Part shown: positions 24,374 to 37,499 of the stretch, piece by piece
How the letters are laid out: the number at the start of each line of letters is the position of its first letter
Numbering within the stretch: position 1 is the first letter of the stretch
Source: Daphnia carinata
Lineage: Eukaryota; Arthropoda; Branchiopoda; Diplostraca; Daphniidae
Assembly: GCF_022539665.2 (NCBI RefSeq)
Contig: NC_081338.1
Span: forward strand, 5,021,679-5,085,678
Length of the DNA stretch: 64,000 bases
Direction of reading: 5' to 3'
Position numbers and translations under genes: made by a program
The notes under the pieces: model-generated
Seen by the model: only the letters and a program-made list of their open reading frames with translations
The model's database searches: none
What the model was told of the DNA's origin: nothing

Positions 24374-26370
24374 TTAAGGGGCTGGCAATTGAAGAATGCC
24401 CCTGGTGGTCAAAGAATCTCGCAAGGCAGTGAAAAGCTCCAGTTGCAATTCCGGTTTTAGAGAATAAATCTGTCAAAAAACAAAAGGGGGGAATCATTTC
24501 CGCCTTCCTGTACGGCATCTATAGAAGCTTACCTGTTGCAACAATTTCTGAGGCGAATCCATGCGGATGAACGATGAAATATATACGTTGACAAAGGTGG
24601 CCATTAGGTATTGGCAGTCGAAACGGTCCATAATGCCCCCATGACCCGGGATGATATCGCCGAAATCCTGTAAGTAAAAAACAATCAAAATTAGAATCGA
24701 TTGGATGATAGGAAGTAAATTGACCAATGTCATACTAAAAACGACGCACCTTAATTTTGAAAGCCCGTTTAAATCCGCTAGCGAAAAAGCCTCCGAATGG
24801 TCCGATAACCGAGCTGAATACTGACATCGATAGGGAGTGGAGAAGAAATGGGATAATCATAACGGTGTTTTTTCCGGTAACCTAAAGAAAAAAATTTTAA
24901 ATCGATTGATTGATTTTAGATAGGAGGAAATGAGAATAAGAATTAGTAAAGGGGCCACACCATTCGGACGACAGGAGCTAAGGATGCGGGGACTGTATAT
25001 TCCTGTGGGCGGAACAGGGGTGAAGGCTCACAATCGAGAGTCATCCTACCGAGTTCTTCGTTGAACTCGATAGGACAAACAAAGAATGGGTATTGGCACA
25101 AGAAGTACGATATCTAGGGGAAATAATGCAAGGAGTTCTTGTTAATTAATGGTCGACTAAATAAAAGCAACTTGTTATTAGTCCACCAAAAGTCCAAAAA
25201 TAACGGTAGCAAATCCACCTCCGATGAAACCTTCCCAGGTCTTTTTTGGTGACAGCTTGATGAGCGGGGTACGACCGAAAAAGAAGCCAAACATGTATGC
25301 CATGACGTCGTTACAGACGATCATAGAGACGGGTACGATGAACCTGATAATCACGCGTGACGCATGTAAACGTATTAAGGGCCACAGACGAAATCGTATA
25401 ACATTGTAGGGCTGTGAAATACCATATTAATCCTTGGAAGATATTGCGGATGATTAAATAACTCTGGGTAACAACAATCAAGAGAGCAACGTGAGTCCAA
25501 GCAAACAGTGAAAACTGTTTCATGTAGTAGCGTTTGACTAGCGACAAGACGAACCACACGAAACCTCCAATATACAGCGAAAATGAGATGAAACGGTGGT
25601 ATTTGACCAATGCTCGCAAAAATTCCTAGATATTTTAAGAAAAATGCTAAAATTTGCAACTAAATCGAGGTTTTAAAGAAATTTCCTTACTGTTCGGTTA
25701 TCAACCACACCAAAATAGTCAACCAGGCTTTCTCCATAGAAAAAATAATTAGAGGTGATCAGAAAATACCAAGACAGGGAGCGGAACCAAGGAAGTCCAT
25801 GAATTTTATACACAGCATAACCAATGTTGATAATCTCAGCAAAACATTTTACTTGCACTGCCAGCACCTACAGAAAAATATAAGTATAATACATAAAACA
25901 ATATAGAGATGTCCACATTCACTTACCACTAGCATCAGAGCCAACGGCCCTGCATATATCATAAGAGCAAACCCAAAGATCATGACCCAAGTAAAAATAC
26001 CTCGAATCACCCAGTTTCTCCATCTAAGCACAAAGAGATATCACACATTGTGAAATTGGCAAATGGAAAAATGTGTCATTACCTTGGGGGCAAAGAAGAT
26101 AAGGTGGCATCTAATAATTCGGGTGCTTTATCAGTTCCACTTGGTATAGTATTTGAAAGATCTACCTTATTTCCCAAGGATTTGTCATCCTCAGAGTCCA
26201 AGTCAAGGTTCTAAGAGATAATTTTGAGTCGATCAAGGAAGATATTCATAAACTACAACGACATATATGCTTCGTACTGCATCGCTGTCTTGGTTGAATC
26301 CTTCGTTTTCCGTCTCAGTGTCCACGTCAGTAGCTTTATTGTTAGTTACCCTTTTGCGTAAATCCGCCAT
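24374..26370 (-). CDS. Phosphatidate cytidylyltransferase (CDP-diacylglycerol synthase)
   Basis: Makes CDP-diacylglycerol from CTP and phosphatidic acid in the endoplasmic reticulum, the precursor for phosphatidylinositol; in flies it supports phototransduction. Ten minus-strand exons (26278-26370, 26083-26210, 25927-26023, 25691-25867, 25423-25625, 25187-25343, 24961-25113, 24750-24881, 24533-24667, 24374-24469) give 456 residues. An acidic soluble N-terminus (about 70 residues) is followed by several membrane segments starting [19 protein letters not shown]. Conserved stretches are [31 protein letters not shown] and the family signature [21 protein letters not shown]...DRFD (371-397). Length matches animal CDS1/CDS2. 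Whether it corresponds to vertebrate CDS1 or CDS2 cannot be said, as arthropods usually have one gene. Confidence 0.95.
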
Positions 26371-27601
26371 TGCTTTCCTATGGAAGTTCTTGTTAAGACA
26401 AGACGTAGCTCAATCGAGTGTTCTAGTTCACGACAATGAAGAGAAAAACAAAACTGTGACGAAGAACACACAGCGACTGCCAACAACAAAACTTTAGATG
26501 GTAAGCAAAGAAAGAAAAACAAATCCTATTAACTATTAACTGTGACATCGATCGACGTTCAGGTAGTTCCTAAACAAGTTCTTTTGTTATTGCGCCCCAG
26601 GCATTTTCTTGAAAAGAAACAATTATTTATCATCATCTATAAATGGTGGCGTTTAGTGTTATTTCTCGGTGGGGAGAAACATTCGAAAATATTCAGAAGG
26701 TTGGCAGGTGCCTAGGAAGACCTTTAATTGTTACGATGATAACCGTCACTATACGTGTAAAGCCAATGTGCTCTAACACCTAAATGACAAGTCAGTTAAA
26801 AATGGACAGGTACACATACAAACACGTGGTTATCTTCGCAACCAAATTGTAAACGTAGCCTGTTTTCAACGTTTTCCAATGTCATATAGAACCCAACTGT
26901 TCCCAATTTGCTTTGACGAATCGTTAGATCTGAAAAACAATAGGGCATCACGCCAATCATTACGTAGGGATTCGCTTACCAGCTAGACTGTATGCCAAAG
27001 TTTTGATTGGTTACAGGCTTACGAAACAATGTGGACGAATTAAGTATGCTAATCAATCGAGAGAAGATAAAGTGATAACAGATAAAGGGGCGTCTACTTT
27101 TCAAGCAATTGTCATTCAGTATATGTCTTTGAAAAGGCTGAGCCGTTTCCGGGTCCACACTGCTTATCGCCACGAATGAGCATCCAAATGTCGCCCTAGT
27201 TAAAAAGCGAGTGATACTGAAACTTTCGTAAATGGCATTGTAGTGTCTGTCACTACATAGAACCAGATAGAACTTTTGAACGCTTTTATCACGTCAAGTC
27301 AACCCTATTATATTTTGTGTCTGGCTGAATCTCTGTGAACTTGGATTTGTATGCTCCCTTTTTCCATGTTATGCAGTACTAGCGCAGCCACTGTCGTTAA
27401 CATTTGTCATTTTGTGGAAGACGAAGGGAAGGGGTGGTGTGCCTGCCAACTCGGCTGCAGCTGATGTGGTGTAGGCGAATGAACAAAATACTCCGCCTCT
27501 TTGCTGATCGCACAAAAAACATCCGAGACCGCATTCCTACGGTCTTCACACGAAGGATCGTGTGTTGTTTTAACTAATTTGGATTTCACCGAAGTGGCAA
27601 G
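26371..27601. other. Bidirectional promoter region, CDP-DAG synthase / OSBP
   Basis: Two lipid-handling genes diverge from this 1.2 kb region. It probably contains 5' UTR exons of both, but none could be proved. No TATA box or coding frame was accepted. Confidence 0.4.
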
Positions 27602-30600
27602 ATGACGGAGACGAAACAACAAGTGAACGAGCCCGAGATGAAGGGTTGGCTTCACAAGTGGACTAACTATATTAAGGGTTATCAAAAAAGATGGTTTGTT
27701 TTATCTAATGGAGTACTTTCTTATTACAGGTATTGTAAATCTCATAGAAATTCAGAATGATGTTGATAAAGCACTTACATTTGTGGATGTGTCTTAGAAG
27801 TCAGGCTGAAATGGCACACACCTGCCGAGGTTCCATCCGCCTGCAAGGTGCCATGATTCATACCGAGGATACTTGCCACTTTGTCATCTCTAACGCAGGA
27901 ACTAATACCTTTCATCTTAGAGCTAGCACTGAGGTGGAACGACAGCGCTGGGTGACAGCTTTGGAGCTTGCTAAAACCAAAGCAGTCAAAACCAGTGATA
28001 CTGGTAATTCTTTGCATTGTTCTGCAAGACTAAGTGTATTCTTATAATTTATTTATTGCTCTCTTTACAGAGTACATGAGTAACACAGGTAAGTCCATTA
28101 GGGAATTGTTGTTTTGTTCCATTTGCTTAAGGTTTATGCATGCATGTTTCCCATTTGCTTTCTTTGTTTTTGCAGAGGATGAAGATGATTATGATGAATC
28201 TCCAGCGCCAGGAGGGGACAAAGCAGAGTTACAGTCCGTCCTGAAGACACTGAGTGCCAAGCTCGAAGATTTACAGACGTGCAGCGACCTTATTGCCAAG
28301 CAATGCGCTGCCTTACAGCGTTCGTTGGCTGAAGCAGAAGCCGTTGCTGCAGACAACCCGCAAGAAGTTTTGACTAAGATGAAAGCTGTCAATGAGCGAG
28401 CTACATTGTTCCGCATCACCTCGAGTGCCATGGTTAATGTACGTAAATAACTATATGGGCTATCAGTTATACGTATCAAAAGGCGGGAAGTGGGGGAGTT
28501 CAAGGTTCCATAATTTGTGTTATCGACTTATCGATTGTCTCGTTTTTTGTGGTCTAGGCGTGCGGTGAATACGCCCAACTGGCTCAGACGCAGGGTCGTA
28601 AATGGCAGCGAATGTTGTCGCACGAGCACGAACAACGACGACGTCTTGAAGATATGGTGGAACAGCTAGCAAGGCAGCATTCTCATCTTGAGCAAGCTGC
28701 CCAGCAACAAGCACGGGCTACTCCCAGTGGGCAATCTGCTGCAAGTGGACAAGTTCTGGCTCATTCAATCCATTCAGAAGAGGATGAGGAAAGCGAGTTC
28801 TACGACGCCGAAGAAGATGAAATTCAGACTGTCGTTCAGGTGCCTATTGGTCATCGACGCACTCCGTCCGGAGTAAGCACAAACTCTCAGGTTATTTTAG
28901 TTATCTTCTTTCTTAGATGGTTATCTTTTGTCTCAACATAACCCTAGTTTCTTTTTTGTTGTTTCTCTCGTAGGCTTCTGAGGGCAGGAATGCTGGAGAG
29001 AATACACAAGATTCGGAGAGCGACGCAGAAAATGACACGACAATCAGTGTGATCACGCGGAGAAACACGTCCACCGTTGAAACTTTGAGTTCGTTAACCG
29101 TCTCGACGTTGAGCGAAAATGGCTCTATGGTTTCTCGGAAGCCCAGACGGACTCGCGTGCCCGATAAACCCAATTATCCGCTTAACCTATGGGGAGTCAT
29201 GAAGAACTGCATTGGCAAGGACTTGAGCAAAATTCCAATGCCGGTCAACTTCTCCGAGCCACTGTCCATGTTACAGCGTTTGTCAGAGGATTTCGAGTAT
29301 TCTGAACTGCTGGATAAGGCCGCTACCTGCAGTGATGCCTGCGAGCAGCTTGCTTACGTTGCAGCTTTCACTGTTTCCTCGTACGCCACCACGAGCATTC
29401 GAACAGCCAAACCGTTTAACCCGCTGTTAGGAGAAACGTTTGAATTTGACAGAACCGATGATAAGGGTTGGAAAGTAAGTTTTAAACAGTAATTTAGAAG
29501 ATAACCTATTAGTATTTGATTGAATCTTTTTCTTTTGTTTAGGTGATTTCTGAACAAGTCTCACATCATCCACCGATGGTGGCTCAACATTGCGAAGGCC
29601 GTGGCTGGCGGTGTTGGCAAGAGTTCACCATGTCTTCAAAGTTTCGTGGCAAATATTTACAAGTGATACCTTTGGGCGAATATCATTTGGAATTTGACGG
29701 CTCAGGTTAGTAAATCGATCTGATCTCAACAGAATGTTAATCGATCTGGTTATGCGTTTGGCATGATTTAATCATTGCATCAATCGTATTTACTAGTAGT
29801 CCATCAAAACTGTAATTTAACGAAAGTAAAACTTGAAAATGTCAGGTAACCATTACACTTGGCGTAAGGTGACAACGACGGTGCACAACATTATCGTGGG
29901 CAAGCTGTGGGTTGATCAGAGTGGTGAAATGGACATAACTAATCATGTTACGGGCGACAAGTGCCATTTAAAATTTATTCCCTACAGTTACTTCTCACGG
30001 GAAACCCAGCGCAAGGTAATAATTCGTAGGCTATAGAGAATTTTCCAGCCACAATTTCTAATTGAATTTTATTTTGTGTCTTAGGTAACGGGTGCAGTTA
30101 TGACAAGAGATGGTTCGGTCAAGTGGGTGATGGGCGGCACGTGGGACGATCACATTGAGGCTTCTAGGGTAATCAACACATTGAAAACTAACAAGGGAAC
30201 TCCTGTTTTTGAAACGGAACCGTTGAGCACGTTGTGGAAGCGACGCGTGCCTCCGTAAGTGCGAACGATCAATAGGCAATTTAAAGTTAACGACAGTAAC
30301 TTGATGGGTTTCAAATAGACCCGAATCTGAGCGATATTACAATTTCACGGAACTTGCCTGCCAGCTAAACGAAATGGAAGAAGGTTTGGCGCCAACGGAT
30401 TCTAGAAAACGGCCGGATCAACGTCTGATGGAAGAGGGAAAATGGGATGAAGCTAATGATGAAAAACTTCGCCTAGAAGAAAAGCAACGTACTGCTCGAA
30501 GGCAACGTGAATTGGAGGCTGAATTAGCCATCCAAGAAGGTTCGTAAATTTAAATAAAAATTCGTTCGTCTTTTATTTTTTTTGTTGTATGTATAACCGT

Positions 30601-30745
30601 AGGTCGTCCTGTGCCTACCTACGAGCCCAACTGGTTCCGAAAGGAGAAGGATCGATACACTGGCAACGTGCTCCACGTGTACAATGGACAATACTGGGAG
30701 TGTAAACGGAAGCAGGACTGGGACGTGTGCCCAGACATATTTTAG
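27602..30745 (+). CDS. Oxysterol-binding protein (OSBP), 771 aa
   Basis: Lipid-transfer protein that exchanges sterol and PI4P at ER-Golgi contacts. Eleven exons (27602-27729, 27798-28003, 28071-28088, 28176-28438, 28558-28890, 28974-29474, 29543-29705, 29846-30015, 30085-30254, 30319-30539, 30603-30745) give 771 residues. A PH domain spans about 12-105 ([20 protein letters not shown] ... [12 protein letters not shown]). A coiled-coil region follows, then an FFAT motif for VAP binding (EFYDAEE at 285-291 in an acidic stretch). The sterol-transfer domain runs from about 390 to the end and carries the signature EQVSHHPP (487-494). Exon 3 is a six-codon micro-exon (28071-28088), in frame and therefore a candidate for alternative inclusion. 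Full domain set and length identify OSBP1/2 rather than a short ORP. Confidence 0.95.
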
Positions 30746-31996
30746 ATACGACAACACTATTCCCCCTACACCTCCAAACAATGAACGTCTTTTCTTTATC
30801 CTTGGAACTATTGTCTCCTGCCTACACCCTTTCCTTGCCCTTATTTGCTCCTTTTTCTTTTCTTAGAAAGGAAAGAAAAATTCCCATTGGTTGCAATATG
30901 CTTTAGTGCGCTAACTACGGTTATATATTTCATCAGTAACTTTTGTTCCAGCTCATGTTTATGATTTTTTTTTTGTCGATTCTAAGCGCTTTCACGTACA
31001 GTATACGCTGCCCCAAAGGAAAGGCTTTTTGGAAGTTGGAAGATGAAAAACGAAGGGTAAACTTTGGTAAAGGTATTTGTTTCATTTTTTTTTTTTTCTT
31101 AAGGTTCACTGCTGTTAAATTGATTGTTCCCATTGGCAAAAACGAAACAGGAAACTATAGTTAGTACGTATCAAAGTTCATATTGTCCAACGTGTGTAAA
31201 AAAAAAAAACCTCAAAATTATTCCTTTTTCATTTTTAATCATGCTTTTTTCCCCTTAAGATTGGATTATTCACTGTAGGAATTGATTTGAGTTGCTAAAA
31301 AACAACTGGATATAATTCTATCCGTTTTTTTTTTTCATATTGATTTTTTTTTTTTTTGTCACTGTGCTTCTATTTTGACGGTTGCGGTGAACGTGAACTA
31401 TTCTTTTGTGAATGCAAAAATCATTGAAGCAAAGCAATTGAGACTGAAACATAAAAGAGAAGAAATTGTAACTCGTTGAGAAGAAACTGCAGTTTATTCA
31501 TTGGCCCCTTATCCCTTTAGACTTAATTATCCGAAACTACCAGGGTAAGGCGCACTGGTACGACAAAACTAAATGGTAACTTAAGTTAACAAAATCAAGT
31601 TCAATTATTATCTGTTTATTTAATTTTACTAATTTTAGATTTGATAGGAATTTCTTTGTAAAGGACCTCGTACAAATAACAGAATGATGTAAAGGCCAAT
31701 ATTTCGCATATATTCAATTTCTTTCTGATATGCCGTTAATAAGATACTGATTTGCTTCAGGGTTGAAAACAGGTATTTACATACGCTATCTTATTTTGAT
31801 AGAAGACCAACCGTGAAAATTTAAATACTACACCAAAGCAGGTTTCCGAGTATGGATGGAGTTGCCGTGCTGTTACGGTCAACACTCCTACGTTTTATGA
31901 AGGTTCTAGCGTTGCGCTTCCTTTGCCCGGAGAAAGATGTCGACAAAAAAAAAAACGACCAACCAAGAAAACTAGATGAAAGCCGGTTCTCAAGGT
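30746..31996. other. Spacer between OSBP and GMC gene 1
   Basis: OSBP 3' UTR with many homopolymer T and A runs (for example near 31089, 31200, 31330 and 31345), then AT-rich spacer. No coding frame supported. Confidence 0.45.
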
Positions 31997-32003
31997 TATA
32001 TAA
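31997..32003 (+). promoter_or_regulatory. TATA box of GMC gene 1
   Basis: TATATAA in the context AAGGTTATATAACCACTC, 126 bases before the start codon of GMC gene 1; it allows a leader of about 100 bases. Confidence 0.5.
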
Positions 32004-32128
32004 CCACTCATACATTAACGCTCTTTTGTTCGTAATGTTTTGTTACCGTTCATTCGCCATACGAGAGCAATAGGAAGAAGTGAAACAGACATAAAGAAAC
32101 TGTCGTTGGCTTAAGTTGTCTCCGAATA

Positions 32129-34572
32129 ATGTACAGTGCTACACAGATCGGGCTGGCCCTAGCATCGGTTTTCTCTTGGATTCTATTCAGTGATACTCCC
32201 AATGATCCTGAGGGGTACGTACAGGATGCCTCGGTAAGAAATTTTATCATTATCATATTTATTTTTTGCTGTTGTGAAGTAGATTTTTTAAAATGTGTAT
32301 GAAGTGGTTAGAGTTGTACCCGAATGGGGGTTATTAATGGGGGAAATACTTAAGCTAAACATAAATGAGAGTTTTGTGGGAAAAATTGTATACGAATAAT
32401 TTGTTTTGGACGTTTGTCATGCCACTGGTGCGCAATCTGTTAAACCGCTTATTGCCGTGGGTGCGTTTGTTTTTTGCTTTTCAACTACAATGAAATGTAA
32501 ATCGAAAAAAACTAGCTTTACGAATCGTGCGAGAACATTTTTTGTTTAATTGTTCTTTTCGTTTTGATCTGTACAATGTACTAACTGTTCATTTGATTCT
32601 TAGAATATTCGAACTGAGTATGACTTCGTCATCATTGGAGCGGGATCAGCCGGAGCTGTGATCGCTAATCGATTATCCGAAATAGCCGATTGGAACATTT
32701 TACTCCTAGAAGCGGGTGGCGATGAAAGTATGTCTGGGCAAATTCCAGCAAATGCATTTGGTTTGCAGTTGACGAACGTGAATTGGCACTACGAGACGCA
32801 GCCGCAAACCAATGCATGCCAGGGTTCTTTGAACAAGCGGTAACCATTTACATACACAATTTTTCTTGAGTTATTCAGCTAACGTGTTCCGAAAATGCAG
32901 GTGTAATATACCGCGAGGCAAAATGCTAGGTGGAAGTTCTTCTATCAACTCAATGTTATACGTTCGTGGAAACAAACGGGATTATGATAAGTGGGAAACC
33001 GATGGAAATACCGGATGGGGCTATGACGATGTTTTGCCATATTTCCTAAAATCGGAAGATAATCAAAATCCATATCTTGCCGGAAGTAAATATCACAGCA
33101 AAGGTGGTTTATTGACAGTAGGAGAGTCTGAGTTTCGTACTCCGTTAGGAACGGCATTCGTTCAGGGTGGAGTTGAAATGGGATACGAACATCGTGATTA
33201 TAATGGTGAAAATCAAACAGGTAAAAATTAAGAGATTTATTGTTTAAAAAACAAAAACAAAAAAAAAACACATTTTTCTAATTAAGATTCGCAATTAGGT
33301 TTTGCTTTTTCTCAGGGAACAGTACGCCGGGGAAGTCGATGTTCCACGTCCAAGGCATTTTTGCGTCCGGCACGCAATCGGAAAAATCTCCACATCTCAA
33401 TGCATTCGCGTGTTACAAAGATTATTATCGATCCGACCACAAAAGCCGCAAAAGGAGTGCGATTCGAAAAGAATGGGCAAATTTACCAAGTCCGAGCTAC
33501 CAAAGAAGTTGTTCTTTCGGCCGGAGCAATAGCATCTCCACAGATTTTGATGTTGAGTGGAGTGGGTCCAGCAGCTCACCTGACTGAGAAAGGCATCACG
33601 CCTATTTTAGATCAGCCCAACGTTGGCAAAAACCTAAACGATCATGTCGGCCTCATTGGAATGGTTTTCCTTATTGGTAAGTTACGCATAAATTGTTTTA
33701 TTCATTTAACAGTTTGATTAATAAGTGTTTTTCTAAAATAGATAAACCATATTCTCTTCTAACGACAAGGCTTATCAATGCTCCAACATTAGTTAGTTAT
33801 GCTTTGTTTAGAGGGACACCTCTTTCTATAATAAGCGGTGTTGAAGCCCTGGCATTTGTCAAATCGAAATACGCTGACGTTGACGATGATTGGCCTGATG
33901 TCCAATTGCATTTTGGTCCCGGCAGTGATATCTCTGACGATGGTGCCGTAAATCGACGCATCCACGGTTACACCGATGAAGTGTGGAACGCGTATTACAA
34001 GCCAATCCTCAACAGAGATAGCTTTACCATTCTGCCTTTATTTCTGCGACCAAAATCAAGAGGAACCATTTTGCTCAATTCCAAAGATCCTTATGACAAA
34101 CCTCTCATCGATCCAAACTACTTTAGCGATCCAGATGATTTGAAAATCACTGTCGAATCTGTCAAGATTGCTTTGGCTCTGACCAAAACGGATGCTTTCA
34201 AGGAACTGGGATCGAGGTTGCACGATACACCTTTCCCCGGATGCGAAAATCAACCATTATGGACGGACGCGTATTGGGAATGCTGGATCAAGAGTTCATC
34301 TTTTACATTGGGTCATTCGGTTGGCACTTGTAAAATGGGACCCGACAGTGACCCAACAGCTGTTGTTACTCCGCAATTGAAATTTAGAGGCATCAAAAAC
34401 CTCCGTGTTGCGGATACATCGATCATGCCATCGTTGCCAAGTGGCAATACCAACGCACCAACAGTATTTATGCATTTATTTTAAAATCTCACAAAACTTA
34501 AATAATTTTCTTTTTAAATAGATTATGGTTGGAGAAAAGGCGTCTGATTTGATAAAAAAGACGTGGTTGTAA
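32129..34572 (+). CDS. GMC oxidoreductase 1 (FAD glucose-dehydrogenase-like), 603 aa
   Basis: FAD-dependent alcohol or sugar dehydrogenase of the glucose-methanol-choline family, probably secreted. Six exons (32129-32233, 32604-32839, 32901-33220, 33299-33676, 33742-34463, 34522-34572) give 603 residues. Exon 1 encodes a hydrophobic N-terminus plus the linker [13 protein letters not shown] shared by the cluster. The FAD fold begins [21 protein letters not shown] (GxGxxG about 47-52) and ends [10 protein letters not shown]. Further motifs: [21 protein letters not shown] (GMC signature 1), [16 protein letters not shown] (signature 2), the catalytic His in [14 protein letters not shown] (His 538), and SGNTNAPT with the second active-site Asn. 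The last 16 codons ([16 protein letters not shown]) form their own exon. Insect relatives act in cuticle, immunity, sperm storage and ecdysteroid metabolism; the substrate here is unknown. Confidence 0.93.
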
Positions 34573-35145
34573 AAAAAAATTGTATTTAACGAATTCAACA
34601 GCATTTTAGTTGTTGCTTATTTGAGGTATTCAATTAATAAATTAAGTCATCTCTCTTAACAATGTTCAGTCGTGTGGGTTACCTGGAATTTCACGTGCAA
34701 ATGACTTGAAAACGTTTTGTGTAGCAAGGCTGTATCGCAATGCTGTTGAAAGATGGGCATTCTTGGCACGGTAAAGTAACGGGACTGTCATTAGTAATGC
34801 GCTGAGAGTTCTTTTAACCGTCCCGACATAAGGAAAAACCTTTTCTTTGCCTCTCGTTTTGCGTATTTCCTTTCCTCTTGGCCGTATCTCAGATGATTTA
34901 CCATTTCAGGATGAGGTGACCTTCAACATGCACCTACGGTAAGTTTGTTTTTTTAAAAAGCTTGTAGTATATGTGCTTTAAAACTTTCGTACATGGTCTA
35001 TAGTTAACATTTATCCCTTAGGCTTTCATCTACAGCCAAGAGCATGGACAGTTGAGCCATTGTCTTCTTACGGGAACTCTTTGAATTTCTCTGACATACC
35101 GGCAAAAGGAAAGAAGCGCCCGTTGAGAACAGTCGGACTGATACA
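34573..35145. other. Spacer between GMC genes 1 and 2
   Basis: 3' UTR of GMC gene 1 and promoter plus leader of gene 2. Nothing else supported. Confidence 0.45.
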
Positions 35146-37499
35146 ATGTTTCTGGGAAGAGAATTGGGTTTGGCCCTGATATCGTTAATCTCGGGGTTCC
35201 TCTTCAGCGACAATCGTAGCAATCCCGAAGGATACGTCCGTGATACATCGGTAAGTGCCTTTCCTTTTATTCTTTTTGAAGGATCTAACTTTATTTAATT
35301 AAATCCCAGGATTAGGTTATTGAAATTTAAGTTCTGTTATTTTCTATTCGATAAATTATTGTACGGATGAATGGATTTTAAGGGTTGTACAGATAACATC
35401 ATGCTGCAAGAGAAATCGTCACTATTGTAAAGCAATTTAGCTATTGCACACATCGTTAAATCGTCAGCGTTAAATGTGCTATAATTAGAAAGTTGGGAAA
35501 TTTTCTTCTTAAAAGAGGACAACACTTCAATGTAATTCTTTTATTGCAGGCCATTCGGAGCGAATATGACTTTATTATCATCGGAGCTGGATCAGCAGGA
35601 GCAGTAATAGCTAACCGGTTAACCGAAATTGAAGGATGGAACGTTCTGCTGTTAGAGGCAGGAGACGATGAGAGTATCACTGGGCAAATTCCACTTTTTG
35701 CTGCCAGCCTGCAATTGACGAATGTCGATTGGCAATACAAAACGGAGCCTCAAGCCAATGCATGTCAAGGATATATCAATCAAAAGTAATTCTACCTATT
35801 TATAAGTTCAATGAAGTTGATTAATTCATTTACGAAACTAGGTGCAATTGGCCTCGAGGTAAAATGCTGGGCGGAAGTTCGTCCATCAATTACATGTTGT
35901 ATGTTCGAGGAAACAAACGCGATTACAACAAATGGAGAGATGATGGAAATACTGGATGGGGATACGATGATGTCCTGCCATATTTCCTGAAATCTGAAGA
36001 TAATCAAAATCCAACTCTTGCCGGAACAAAATATCACGGCAAAGGTGGATACTTGACGGTCGGAGAGGCTGCCTATCGTTCACCATTAGGTGCTGCGTTT
36101 ATTCAGGGAGGAGTAGAAATGGGTTACGAAAATCGTGACTGTAATGGCGAATTCCAGACAGGTAAAATTGATTTTACAAAAAAAATGTGAACTTGAAAAT
36201 ATTTACCAAACGATAATTAACAGGTTTCATGATTCCTCAGGGAACGGTACGTCGTGGAAGACGTTGTTCGACTTCGAAAGCATTTTTACGGCCAGTTCGT
36301 CATCGGAGAAATCTTCACATTTCTAAAAATTCACGCGTTTTTAAAATTATTATTGATCCAATTACAAAGGTAGCAACGGGCGTAGAGTTTGAAAAGAAAG
36401 GAAGAACGTATATCGTTAAAGCTAGCAAAGAAGTTGTATTGTCTGCCGGAAGTATTGCATCTCCACAAATCTTGATGTTGAGCGGAGTGGGTCCAGCAGC
36501 TCACCTGATGGAGAAAGGCATTACGCCCATTTTGGACCAGCAATATGTTGGTGAAAACTTGCATGATCATGTCGGTCTCATTGGAATGGTTTTCTTAATT
36601 GGTAAATTTCTAAATGATTTTTTAGACTTAGCTTTATTCATGTTGATTTGATTCGTTACAGATAAGCCATACTCTGTAATATCAGCCGCAAGAGTCATGA
36701 ATTTGCCAGTAATCCTGAATTATACTCTTTTTGGAGGAACTACTATGTCACTGTTGGGAGGTGTGGAAGGACTGGCATGGGTCAAATCCCAATATGCTAG
36801 TCAGGTAGATGACTGGCCAGACATTCAATTACATTTCGGTTCCGGCAGTGAAATATCCGATGATGGAACTGCCGTCCGTTTCGCCCATGGTTTTCCGGAT
36901 GATGTATGGGAAAAGTACTACAAACCAATTCTTAACAAAGATAGTTGGACCATTTTCCCTTTATTTTTGAGACCAAGATCCCGTGGAAATATTCGACTCA
37001 ATTCCAAGGATCCTTATGACAAACCTCTCATCAATCCAAATTACTTTAAAGACCCATATGATTTGAAAATCACCATTGAAGCAGTCAAGATCAGTATAGC
37101 TCTGAGTAAAACAGAAGCTTTAAAGAAAATGGGTTCCAGGTTGTATGATAAACCTTTCCCAGGATGTGAAGGATTCCAGTTGTGGACAGATGATTACTGG
37201 GGATGCTGGATAAAGAGATCTAGTTTTACATTGGCTCACACCGTTGGCACTTGCAAAATGGGTCCAGACACAGACCCCACAGCAGTTGTTGATCCTCAGT
37301 TGAGACTTCGAGGTATTAAAAACTTGCGTATAGCCGATACTTCCATCATGCCATCAGTACCTAGTGGAAACACGAATGCCCCAACGGTAAATATGTGTTT
37401 ATTGGTTCGTAACGATAAAATATCTTGAATATTTGGTTGCTTTTTTAGATAATGGTTGGAGAGAAAGCATCAGACCTGATTAAGCAAACCTGGTTATAG
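35146..37499 (+). CDS. GMC oxidoreductase 2, 604 aa
   Basis: Tandem paralogue of GMC gene 1. Six exons (35146-35250, 35550-35785, 35842-36161, 36224-36601, 36662-37386, 37449-37499) give 604 residues; the first four exons have the same lengths as in gene 1, and exon 5 is one codon longer. All motifs are kept: [72 protein letters not shown] and SGNTNAPT. The N-terminus ([20 protein letters not shown]) is signal-like and is followed by the cluster linker [13 protein letters not shown]. No damage seen. Confidence 0.93.
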
